Positions 1 through 5,193 of a stretch of DNA of 5,193 bases are shown here, one piece after another. Each line of letters starts with the position of its first letter. Position 1 is the first letter of the stretch. The stretch comes from Gammaproteobacteria bacterium (GTDB lineage: Bacteria; Pseudomonadota; Gammaproteobacteria; Xanthomonadales; Xanthomonadaceae). The stretch is taken from the NCBI GenBank assembly GCA_030431185.1, contig JAUIJO010000211.1, positions 1-5,193 on the forward strand. Reading direction: 5' to 3'. Under the pieces are notes generated by a model. It was given only the letters and a program-made list of their open reading frames with translations. It was not told where the DNA came from and did no database searches. The translations under genes were made by a program, and so were the position numbers.

Positions 1-1350
1 GAAGTGGAGCTGGATCCAGCCCGCCTGGCTGGCAATGAACCAGGCGAGGCTCACGGCGTGGCCGGTCACCAGCGCGCGCAGCGCGGGGCCGGCGGCGAGC
101 TTCTTCCACCACAAGCCCAGCACGAAGACCGCCACCAGCGGCGGGGTGACGTAGGCGAAGGTCTGCTGCAGGTAGGCGAACAGCCCCGGGAAACGGTCGA
201 TCATCGGCGCCCACGTCGCCGCCACGGCCATCAGCAGCAGGGTCGTCATTCGCCCGATGCGTGCCAGCGCGCGCGTGTCCAGGCCGGGCCGGCGGGGCTG
301 CACGAAGTCCAGGGTGATCAGGGTCGATGCCGAATTCAGCGCGGAATCGACGCTGGACATGATCGCGGCCAGCAGACCGGCCAGCACCAGCCCGGCGATG
401 CCGACCGGCGCGTATTCGGCGAGCAGGCGTGCGAACACCTCGTCGCCACGCTGCAGGTCCGGCAGCAGGGCCACCGCCATGGCGCCGGGCATGACCATCA
501 GGAACAAGGGCAGCAGCTTGAGCACCGCCGCGAGGATCGCGCCCTTGCCGGCCGCGTCGACGCTGCGCGCACCGAGCAGGCGCTGGCTGACGTACTGGTT
601 CATCGTCCAGTAGAAGAAGCCCAGTATCGGCAGCCCGACCAGGGTCCCCAGCCAGGGCAGGTCGGGATCGTCCAGCGGCCGGATCAGCGACATGTGGTCG
701 GCCGGCACCGCGGCCACGACCTTGTGCCACGAGTAGTCGAACTCCCCGAACACGAGCGTCGCGAGCACCGCCGACCCCAGCAGCAGCACGACCGATTGCA
801 AGGCATCGGTGTAGACCACCGCGCGCAGGCCGCCCGCGGCGGTGTACAGGCCGGCGAACAGGGCGATCGCCGCGATCGTGCCGGCCAGCGGCAAGGCGGG
901 GAAAAAGACGTTCAGGACGATGGCGCCGGCGTACAGGCTGCCCGCGGTGTCGAGCACGATCGACAGGAACACGCTGACCGCCGACAGGTATTTGCGCAGC
1001 CGCGCGTCGAAGCGGCGTTCGAGCAGCTCCGGGATGGTGGTCAGGCGGTTGCCCAGCAGCTTGGGCACCACGTATATCGCGGAGAACAGCAGGACCAGCG
1101 CCGCCATCCACTCGTAGTTCGCGACCGCGATGCCCGACGACCATGCCGCCCCCGGCAGGCCGATGAGCGTGGTCGAGGAGATGTTCGACGCGAACAGCGA
1201 AAGCCCGACCACCCCGGCGCCGAGGCTGCGTCCGGCGAGGAACAGTTCGTCTGCGTCGGGACTGCGCCGCGCGACGCGGGCGCAGACGACGAGGAGCAGC
1301 AGGATGTAGGCCGCCAGTACGGCGTAGTCGAGCGTGTGCAGCGCTCCCAT
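1..1350 (-). CDS. Sodium/solute symporter, SSS (SGLT-like) family, 3' end cut by window edge
   Basis: Inner-membrane secondary transporter that should import an organic solute, possibly a sugar, using the Na+ gradient. 450 residues are visible from the ATG at 1350. SSS proteins usually have about 500-580, so the last transmembrane segments lie beyond base 1. By eye it aligns with Vibrio vSGLT from end to end: FASNISSTTLIG (53-64) and NYEWMAA (78-84) in the first helices, YWTMNQYVSQR (247-257), LKLLPLF (277-283) and the family signature AAIMSSVDSALNS (328-340). S332/S333 match the vSGLT Na+-site serines and E80 matches a sugar-contacting glutamate (positions recalled from the vSGLT structure). 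T61 stands where vSGLT has a sugar-contacting glutamine, so the substrate may differ. At least eleven hydrophobic segments are visible. The start is supported by GGAAG five bases upstream. It lies 80 bases downstream of the antiporter gene on the same strand. A TTGACC hexamer at 1403-1408 lacks a well-spaced -10 partner. The family is very secure, the substrate is not. Confidence 0.93.
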   Translation of the reverse strand, partial: MGALHTLDYAVLAAYILLLLVVCARVARRSPDADELFLAGRSLGAGVVGLSLFASNISSTTLIGLPGAAWSSGIAVANYEWMAALVLLFSAIYVVPKLLGNRLTTIPELLERRFDARLRKYLSAVSVFLSIVLDTAGSLYAGAIVLNVFFPALPLAGTIAAIALFAGLYTAAGGLRAVVYTDALQSVVLLLGSAVLATLVFGEFDYSWHKVVAAVPADHMSLIRPLDDPDLPWLGTLVGLPILGFFYWTMNQYVSQRLLGARSVDAAGKGAILAAVLKLLPLFLMVMPGAMAVALLPDLQRGDEVFARLLAEYAPVGIAGLVLAGLLAAIMSSVDSALNSASTLITLDFVQPRRPGLDTRALARIGRMTTLLLMAVAATWAPMIDRFPGLFAYLQQTFAYVTPPLVAVFVLGLWWKKLAAGPALRALVTGHAVSLAWFIASQAGWIQLHF

Positions 1351-1355
1351 GCATT

Positions 1356-1360
1356 CTTCC
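1356..1360 (-). promoter_or_regulatory. Ribosome binding site of the SSS symporter gene
   Basis: On the minus strand GGAAG lies five bases before the ATG at 1350. It is the clearest Shine-Dalgarno of the three leftward genes and fixes this start. An overlapping ATG at 1354 is in another frame. Confidence 0.6.
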
Positions 1361-1430
1361 GGGCCTGGACCGCCTTTTACCGAAACACGCGGGACGGCGC
1401 GCGGTCAAACCCGGATGGCAGCCGGAACGC

Positions 1431-2654
1431 TCAGCTGGCGGGACGCGTCTCCTTGGCCGCGCCGTTGGCATGGTCGCTCTTGATCGCGTCCTCGGGGTGC
1501 GCCGCGGGCTTGCGCCGCACGTCCATCGGGTCGACGTCGAAGGGCGTGCGCATCACCAGCGAGGGCAGGATGGTGGTCAGCGTGGTGTACAGCAGCAGCG
1601 CGCCGAACAGCTCGTCGGACAGGGCGAAGCGGTCGCGCAGGATGCCGGCCAGCACCAGCGTGAAGATCAGGGTCGGTGCCAGCGAGATCGACACGCGCAG
1701 GCTGCTGGCGTGGTCCTCGCCGAACATGAAGCGGCGCTGCAGCCAGATCGTGCCGATCCGGAACGGCAATACCGCGGCGGTGAGCACCAGCCCCATCCAC
1801 AGGGCATCCCAGCTCAACGCCCCCTCGGGCACCTTGGTGCCGGAGTTGAAGAAGTAGAACGGCACGAAGAAGGTCGCGAACAGGCGCACCGCATGCAGGT
1901 TCTGGGTGGAGGCCAGGCGCGGCATGCGGATGCGCAGCAAGCGGGCGATCAGGCCGGCCACGAAGGCGCCGACGAGGTAGTAGACGCCCAGCTTGGCGGT
2001 GGCGAAGGCCGCGACCAGGCCGACCATGACCAGCAGTGAGAACTCCGAGCCCGGCGCGTGCGGGGCCACCCAGCGGCCGAGCGCGATGAAGATCAACGGC
2101 AGGCCGACGACCATCGCGACCAGGGCCAGCGACGACAGGCCCAGGTGCACCGGATCGTTGGCCTGCAGCACGATGAACAGCGCGATCAGCGCGAACAGTT
2201 CGCCGGCGATCGCCTTGCTGGTCACCCAGAAACGTTCCGCCTCGTCCAGCCCGAGCCGCTCGAGCGTGTCCAGGATGAAGCCGGTGGACGGCGTCAGCAG
2301 CGCCAGGGCCAGCAGGGTCGCCGGCCGCCAGTCGAGCTCCAGGTAGCGCCAGGCCAGCCACGCCGCCACGCTGAGCGTCACCGTGCGGATCGCCAGGTGC
2401 GCCAGCAGCGGCCACAGGCCCTTGCGCAACTGGGCGGGATCGACCTCCAGGCCGGCGAACAGGAACAGCGAGGAGATGCCCAGGGTGGCCAGCCAGCCGA
2501 CCAGCGGGTCGTGCGACTGGTCGCCCCAGGCGATCATCGCGCCCACGCCGAACAGCAGGCAGGTCAGCGGGGCGGGGATCTTGAAGCGCTGCAACGCGCG
2601 CGGCACGACCAGCAGGCCGAAGATCAGCACCAGGTAGATCAGTTCGTTTCGCAT
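1431..2654 (-). CDS. Cation:proton antiporter, CPA2 (KefB-like) family, membrane domain only
   Basis: Inner-membrane Na+/H+ or K+/H+ exchanger of the sodium/hydrogen exchanger family (Pfam PF00999 type). 407 residues with about 12-13 hydrophobic segments and a charged C-terminal tail from about residue 371. There is no C-terminal TrkA-N/RCK domain, unlike KefB, KefC and YbaL. Family landmarks: LFLFAGLEVDPAQLRKGLW (63-81), LLTPSTGFILDTLERLGLDE (119-138), GVYYLVGAFVAGLIA (223-237) and FFVPFYFFNSGTKV (262-275). Where KefC has the ion-binding QD pair in the helix after SSTA, this protein appears to have GE (151-152), so E152 may be the transport carboxylate. The reading frame stays open up to an ATG at 2702, which would add 16 residues (MPRGGPGRPLPPNGIR). 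I prefer 2654 because the Pro/Gly/Arg-rich extension is unlike the family and MRNELIYLVLIFG goes straight into helix 1. The Shine-Dalgarno (GGGAT) is weak. It lies 113 bases downstream of yheS and 80 bases upstream of the symporter. The ion is not known. Confidence 0.9.
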   Translation of the reverse strand: MRNELIYLVLIFGLLVVPRALQRFKIPAPLTCLLFGVGAMIAWGDQSHDPLVGWLATLGISSLFLFAGLEVDPAQLRKGLWPLLAHLAIRTVTLSVAAWLAWRYLELDWRPATLLALALLTPSTGFILDTLERLGLDEAERFWVTSKAIAGELFALIALFIVLQANDPVHLGLSSLALVAMVVGLPLIFIALGRWVAPHAPGSEFSLLVMVGLVAAFATAKLGVYYLVGAFVAGLIARLLRIRMPRLASTQNLHAVRLFATFFVPFYFFNSGTKVPEGALSWDALWMGLVLTAAVLPFRIGTIWLQRRFMFGEDHASSLRVSISLAPTLIFTLVLAGILRDRFALSDELFGALLLYTTLTTILPSLVMRTPFDVDPMDVRRKPAAHPEDAIKSDHANGAAKETRPAS

Positions 2655-2715
2655 CCGGATCCCGTTTGGGGGCAGCGGTCGCCCAGGACCGCCACGAGGC
2701 ATCGAAGTGATCCGG
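2655..2715 (-). promoter_or_regulatory. Possible leader hairpin covering the antiporter start
   Basis: CCGGATC at 2655-2661 and GATCCGG at 2709-2715 form a perfect 7-bp inverted repeat. In the leftward mRNA the 3' arm ends directly at the preferred ATG (2654) and contains the only Shine-Dalgarno-like bases. A second inverted repeat, GCGGTC/GACCGC (2675-2680 and 2687-2692, loop of 6), nests inside. Together they could form a stem that hides the start, or a leader with the upstream ATG at 2702 outside the fold. No T-run follows, so it does not look like an intrinsic terminator. This is structure by inspection only, in GC-rich DNA where short repeats are common. Confidence 0.3.
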
Positions 2716-2743
2716 TTATGAGACCGACATCACATGGCGCGGC

Positions 2744-2749
2744 ACTATA
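2744..2749 (-). promoter_or_regulatory. Candidate -10 box (TATAGT) upstream of the antiporter gene
   Basis: TATAGT on the minus strand differs from TATAAT at one base and is conspicuous in GC-rich surroundings. A CTGAGC (2766-2771, 3/6 to TTGACA) lies 16 bases upstream and overlaps the yheS stop codon. A transcript would start near 2737 and carry a leader of roughly 80 bases before the ATG at 2654. This would let the antiporter and symporter be expressed apart from yheS. Confidence 0.35.
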
Positions 2750-2767
2750 CCCGACTGCGCGTGAGGC

Positions 2768-4642
2768 TCAGGCGGCGTCGTAGAGGGCCAGCCATTCGGC
2801 TTCGGCCTCGGCCAGCGACGTGGCGGCCGCCTCGCGTTCGCGCGTCAGTTCGGCCAGCCGGTCGCCGCCTTCCGCGTAGCTGCCGGGGTCGGCCAGGGCT
2901 TCGTCGAGCGCCTTCACCCTCGCCTCCAGCTCGGCGACCCGGGACTCGGCCTGCGCCAGCTTGACGGGGTTCGCCTTGCGCCCCTTGCCCGCGGGCCTCG
3001 GGGGCGGGGCCGCTTCCTCCACGGCCTTGCGCTTGCCGCCGCCCTTGCCGTCGGCCGAGGCGTCGCGCGTGCGCAGCCAGGCGGCATAGGCGTCCAGGTC
3101 GCCATCGAAGGGCTGGGCATGGCCATCGGCGACGCGCCAGAAGGTCTCGCAGACCAGGCCGATCAGGTGGCGGTCATGGCTGACCAGGACGATCGCGCCG
3201 TCGAAGTCGGCCAGCGCTTCGGCCAGCGCCTCGCGCATGTCCAGGTCGAGATGGTTGGTCGGCTCGTCGAGCAGCAGGACATTGGGCTTGCGCCAGGCGA
3301 TCAGCGCCAGCGCCAGCCGCGCGCGCTCGCCGCCGGAGAAGCTGTCGACGGACTCGAAGGCCCGGTTGCCGGGAAAACTCCACTTGCCCAGGAAGTCGCG
3401 CAGCGGCTGGCTGGCGACCCCGGGCGCGATGTCCGAGATGTGGTCCATCGGACTGGCGCCCTCGCGCAGCGACTCCACCGTGTGCTGCGCGAAGTAGCCG
3501 ATCCTCAGGTCCGGATGGCTGCTGCGCTCGCCCGACAGCAGGGGCAGTTCGCCGACCAGCGATTTCACCAGGGTCGACTTGCCGGCCCCGTTGGGCCCGA
3601 GCAGGGCGACGCGGTCGCCGGCTTCGAGGATGAACCCGACCTGGTCGAGGATGCGCGCGTCGCCCTCGGGCGTCCGGTAACCGCAATCCGCGTCGGCCAG
3701 GCGCAGCAGGGCATGCGGCAGCTTGTCCGGGTCGGGGAATTCGATCCGCAGCGCGCGCTCCACGCGCACCGCCTCGGTCCCGGCCAGCTTCTCCAGCCGC
3801 TTGACCCGGCTCTGCGCCTGCTTGGCCTTGCTGGCCTTGGCCTTGAAGCGGTCGATGAAGCTCTGCAGGTGCGCCCGCTCGGCCTGCTCCTTGTCGTGCG
3901 CGATCTGCTGCTGGCGCAGGTGCTCGGCGCGCTGCCGTTCGAAGGCGGTGTAGTCGCCGGTGTAGAGCTTGGCGGTCCCGTCGTGCAGGTGCAGCGTGTG
4001 GGTCGACAGGCCGTCGAGGAACTCGCGGTCGTGGCTGATCAGCAGCAGGGTGCCGGGGTACTTGAGCAGCCATTGCTCCAGCCACAGCACCGCGTCGAGG
4101 TCGAGGTGGTTGGTCGGCTCGTCCAGCAGCAGCAGGTCGCTGGGCGTCATCAGCGCGCGGGCCAGGTTCAGGCGCACGCGCCAGCCGCCGGAGAAGGCCT
4201 TGACCGGGCGGTCGTGGGTGTCGGGCGTGAAGCCGAGCCCGTGCAGGAGCTTGCCGGCCCGGGCACCGGCGTCATAACCGTTCAAGGCCTCGAGCTGCTG
4301 GTGCGCCTCGGCGACGGCTTCCCAGTCCTCGTTGGCGAAGGCATTGGCCTCGGCCTGGATGGCGGCATGCACCTGGGCATCGCCGGACAGGACGAAGTCC
4401 AGCGCGGTGTCGTCCAGCGCCGGGGTCTCCTGGGCGACGCTGGCGATGCGCACGCGGGTGGGCACGTCGATGTCGCCGCGGTCGGCCTCGACCTCGCCGC
4501 GGATGGTGGCGAACAGCGAGGACTTGCCGGTGCCGTTGCGGCCGATCACGCCGACCCGCCAGCCCGCATGCAGGGCCAGGTCGACTTTGGACAACAGCAG
4601 GCGCTCGCCCCGGCGCAGGGCGAAATCTCGGAAGGCAATCAT
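2768..4642 (-). CDS. yheS: ABC-F family ATPase, YheS type
   Basis: Soluble, cytoplasmic twin-nucleotide-binding-domain ATPase of the ABC-F class, whose members act on ribosomes and translation and not as transporters. 624 residues; E. coli YheS has about 637 and matches throughout. Domain 1: Walker A GRNGTGKS (34-41), signature SGGW (151-154), Walker B with catalytic E175, H-loop H204. A charged helical linker follows (about 232-300, with SFIDRFKAKASKAKQAQSR at 261-279), the part that reaches the peptidyl-tRNA site in ABC-F proteins. Domain 2: Walker A GPNGAGKS (349-356), signature SGGER (436-440), E460, H489. All ATPase residues are intact. A Lys/Pro/Ala-rich spacer (about 525-560) leads to a C-terminal coiled coil (about 560-620). 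I chose the ATG at 4642 (MIAFRDFALRRG), which fits the family N-terminus. An in-frame ATG at 4651 would add three residues, but it overlaps the candidate -10 box. No Shine-Dalgarno is visible. It is divergent from ybaL and is the first of three leftward genes. Confidence 0.96.
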   Translation of the reverse strand: MIAFRDFALRRGERLLLSKVDLALHAGWRVGVIGRNGTGKSSLFATIRGEVEADRGDIDVPTRVRIASVAQETPALDDTALDFVLSGDAQVHAAIQAEANAFANEDWEAVAEAHQQLEALNGYDAGARAGKLLHGLGFTPDTHDRPVKAFSGGWRVRLNLARALMTPSDLLLLDEPTNHLDLDAVLWLEQWLLKYPGTLLLISHDREFLDGLSTHTLHLHDGTAKLYTGDYTAFERQRAEHLRQQQIAHDKEQAERAHLQSFIDRFKAKASKAKQAQSRVKRLEKLAGTEAVRVERALRIEFPDPDKLPHALLRLADADCGYRTPEGDARILDQVGFILEAGDRVALLGPNGAGKSTLVKSLVGELPLLSGERSSHPDLRIGYFAQHTVESLREGASPMDHISDIAPGVASQPLRDFLGKWSFPGNRAFESVDSFSGGERARLALALIAWRKPNVLLLDEPTNHLDLDMREALAEALADFDGAIVLVSHDRHLIGLVCETFWRVADGHAQPFDGDLDAYAAWLRTRDASADGKGGGKRKAVEEAAPPPRPAGKGRKANPVKLAQAESRVAELEARVKALDEALADPGSYAEGGDRLAELTREREAAATSLAEAEAEWLALYDAA

Positions 4643-4649
4643 GGCGCGC

Positions 4650-4655
4650 ATTGTA
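4650..4655 (-). promoter_or_regulatory. Candidate -10 box (TACAAT) at the yheS start
   Basis: TACAAT on the minus strand matches the -10 consensus at five of six bases and ends seven bases before the yheS ATG at 4642. Transcription from it would begin at or one base before the start codon, giving a leaderless mRNA, which would fit the missing Shine-Dalgarno. No good -35 box lies 15-18 bases upstream; that stretch is nearly all G and C. Confidence 0.35.
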
Positions 4656-4663
4656 AAGGCCAG

Positions 4664-4677
4664 GGCGGTTCCCCGCC
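4664..4677. repeat. Small GC hairpin upstream of yheS
   Basis: Read leftward it is GGCGG-GGAA-CCGCC, a 5-bp all-GC stem closed by a GNRA-type GGAA tetraloop, centred about 28 bases upstream of the yheS ATG. It would sit where the -35 region of the TACAAT promoter belongs. It may be chance in DNA of this composition. Confidence 0.2.
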
Positions 4678-4717
4678 GCCTTGATCCGGCGTCCATGTCG
4701 CTTCTGCCACTATGTTC

Positions 4718-4732
4718 GGGTTTGTGAAACCC
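4718..4732. repeat. Palindrome GGGTTT-GTG-AAACCC between yheS and ybaL
   Basis: Perfect inverted repeat with two 6-base arms and a 3-base centre, in the 127-base divergent intergenic region. It lies 37 bases before the ybaL GTG and 75 bases before the yheS ATG. Its AT-rich inner arms stand out locally. It could be an operator for a dimeric regulator acting on one or both genes, or a short RNA hairpin in the ybaL leader. No matching regulator is encoded in the window. Confidence 0.35.
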
Positions 4733-4760
4733 CGTCCGTCCCCCAGGACCGCCCCGCCCC

Positions 4761-4764
4761 GGAG
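4761..4764 (+). promoter_or_regulatory. Ribosome binding site of ybaL
   Basis: GGAG lies five bases before the GTG at 4770 and supports that GTG as the start. The only upstream in-frame ATG (4695) is closed by a TGA at 4725, so it cannot be the start of ybaL. Confidence 0.6.
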
Positions 4765-4769
4765 CCCGA

Positions 4770-5193
4770 GTGCACCACACCTCCCTGATCATCCTGCTCG
4801 TCGGCGCCTTCGTCGTCGCCTTCATCTTCGGCGCCCTCGCGCATCGGCTGCGCATGTCGCCCCTGGTCGGCTACCTGCTGGCCGGCGTGGTGGTCGGGCC
4901 GTTCACGCCGGGCTTCGTCGCCGACCAGCAACTGGCGCCGCAGTTGGCGGAAATCGGCGTGATCCTGCTGATGTTCGGCGTCGGCCTGCATTTCTCGCTG
5001 CGCGACCTGCTGGAAGTGAAGGCGATCGCGGTGCCGGGCGCCCTGCTGCGGATCGGCTTCACGATGTTGATCGGCTGGGGGTTCGGCCATGTGCTGGACT
5101 GGCCGCCCGGCGCCGGCATCATCTTCGGCCTGTCGCTGTCGGTGGCCAGTACGGTGGTGCTGCTGCGGTCCCTCGAGGACCGGCGCCTGATGG
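4770..5193 (+). CDS. ybaL: YbaL-type putative K+:H+ antiporter (CPA2), N-terminal part, cut by window edge
   Basis: Inner-membrane monovalent cation:proton antiporter related to KefB/KefC. 141 complete codons are visible from a GTG start; E. coli YbaL has about 558 residues, so the rest of the membrane domain and the expected C-terminal TrkA-N nucleotide-binding domain lie beyond the right edge. The visible part is very close to E. coli YbaL: LRMSPLVGYLLAGVVVGPFT (27-46), PGFVADQQLAPQLAEIGVIL (47-66), LMFGVGLHFSLRDL (67-80), VKAIAVPGA (83-91) and the helix-breaking LSVASTVVLLRSLEDRRL (123-140). The sequence stops before the QD/ED ion-binding motif, so transport residues cannot be checked. Four hydrophobic segments are seen (about 4-24, 30-46, 60-76, 85-108) and a fifth begins near 113. 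It is divergent from yheS. No convincing promoter was found; the intergenic palindrome is upstream of its start. The transported ion in this organism is inferred from the family. Confidence 0.93.
   Translation, partial: MHHTSLIILLVGAFVVAFIFGALAHRLRMSPLVGYLLAGVVVGPFTPGFVADQQLAPQLAEIGVILLMFGVGLHFSLRDLLEVKAIAVPGALLRIGFTMLIGWGFGHVLDWPPGAGIIFGLSLSVASTVVLLRSLEDRRLM

Noticed and set aside
1411..1425. CCGG-CCGG hairpin just after the antiporter stop as a terminator
   Set aside because: The stem is only 4 bp with a 7-base loop and no T-run follows, so it does not support an intrinsic terminator.
4..1857. 617-codon open frame on the plus strand
   Set aside because: It lies antisense to the symporter and part of the antiporter. 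Its product is Gln/Arg/Gly/His-rich and low in hydrophobic residues, typical of the reverse of GC-rich membrane-protein genes, and it resembles no family.
1405..2415. 336-codon minus-strand frame overlapping the antiporter
   Set aside because: Same strand but another frame of the antiporter gene; the product is Ala/Arg/Gly/Pro-rich and lacks the antiporter's membrane-helix pattern.
3239..4129. Near-identical 36-base repeats at 3239-3274 and 4094-4129
   Set aside because: They encode the same LLDEPTNHLDLD Walker B motif in the two ATPase domains of one protein. The duplication is the normal ABC-F architecture.
3119..4684. 521-codon open frame on the plus strand
   Set aside because: It is antisense to yheS, whose ATPase motifs are all intact. 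The translated product is Gln/Gly/Val-rich shadow sequence with no recognisable domain.
4695..4727. 10-codon ORF (ATG at 4695, TGA at 4725) upstream of ybaL as a regulatory uORF
   Set aside because: It has no Shine-Dalgarno and no attenuator-like codon run, and it overlaps the palindrome. Such short frames occur by chance.
2682..4753. Exact 12-mer CCCAGGACCGCC at 2682-2693 and 4742-4753, both intergenic
   Set aside because: In GC-rich sequence of this length a few exact 12-base matches are expected by chance, and the flanks do not extend the match.
4643..4855. Upstream extension of yheS to an ATG at 4855
   Set aside because: It would add 71 residues with no family match and run through the divergent intergenic region and the start of ybaL. 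The YheS N-terminus fits the ATG at 4642.

Overview
The window is ordinary chromosomal DNA from a GC-rich bacterium: it is compact, protein-coding, and carries no mobile element, RNA gene, CRISPR array or phage gene that I can see. The strong resemblance of two genes to E. coli YheS and YbaL, with the very high GC and GC-ending codons, suggests a gammaproteobacterium of the Lysobacterales/Xanthomonadales type (Lysobacter, Luteimonas, Xanthomonas and relatives). This placement is by eye and is an inference.

Layout: three genes run leftward. From right to left they are an ABC-F ATPase of the YheS type (4642 to 2768), a short membrane-only cation:proton antiporter of the CPA2/KefB-like family (2654 to 1431) and a sodium/solute symporter of the SSS (SGLT-like) family (1350, running off the left edge at base 1). 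A fourth gene, ybaL, encodes a putative K+:H+ antiporter of the CPA2 family. It starts at a GTG at 4770, reads rightward and is cut by the right edge. yheS and ybaL are divergent and share a 127-base intergenic region. The leftward genes are spaced by 113 and 80 bases with no convincing terminator between them, so they may be partly co-transcribed.

Functionally, three of the four genes are secondary transporters moving monovalent cations. The symporter would spend an inward Na+ gradient, the short antiporter would exchange a cation for protons, and YbaL is a K+/H+ type antiporter normally carrying a regulatory nucleotide-binding domain (outside the window here). YheS-type ABC-F proteins are soluble ribosome-associated ATPases, not transporters. 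A shared role in ion homeostasis is plausible for the three transporters, but nothing in the sequence proves it.

The intergenic regions hold the only less routine signals. Both leftward upstream regions have a TACAAT/TATAGT box followed by CGCGCCATG. A 7-bp inverted repeat could cover the antiporter start, and a GGGTTT-GTG-AAACCC palindrome lies between yheS and ybaL. I found no evidence for an undescribed biological system.
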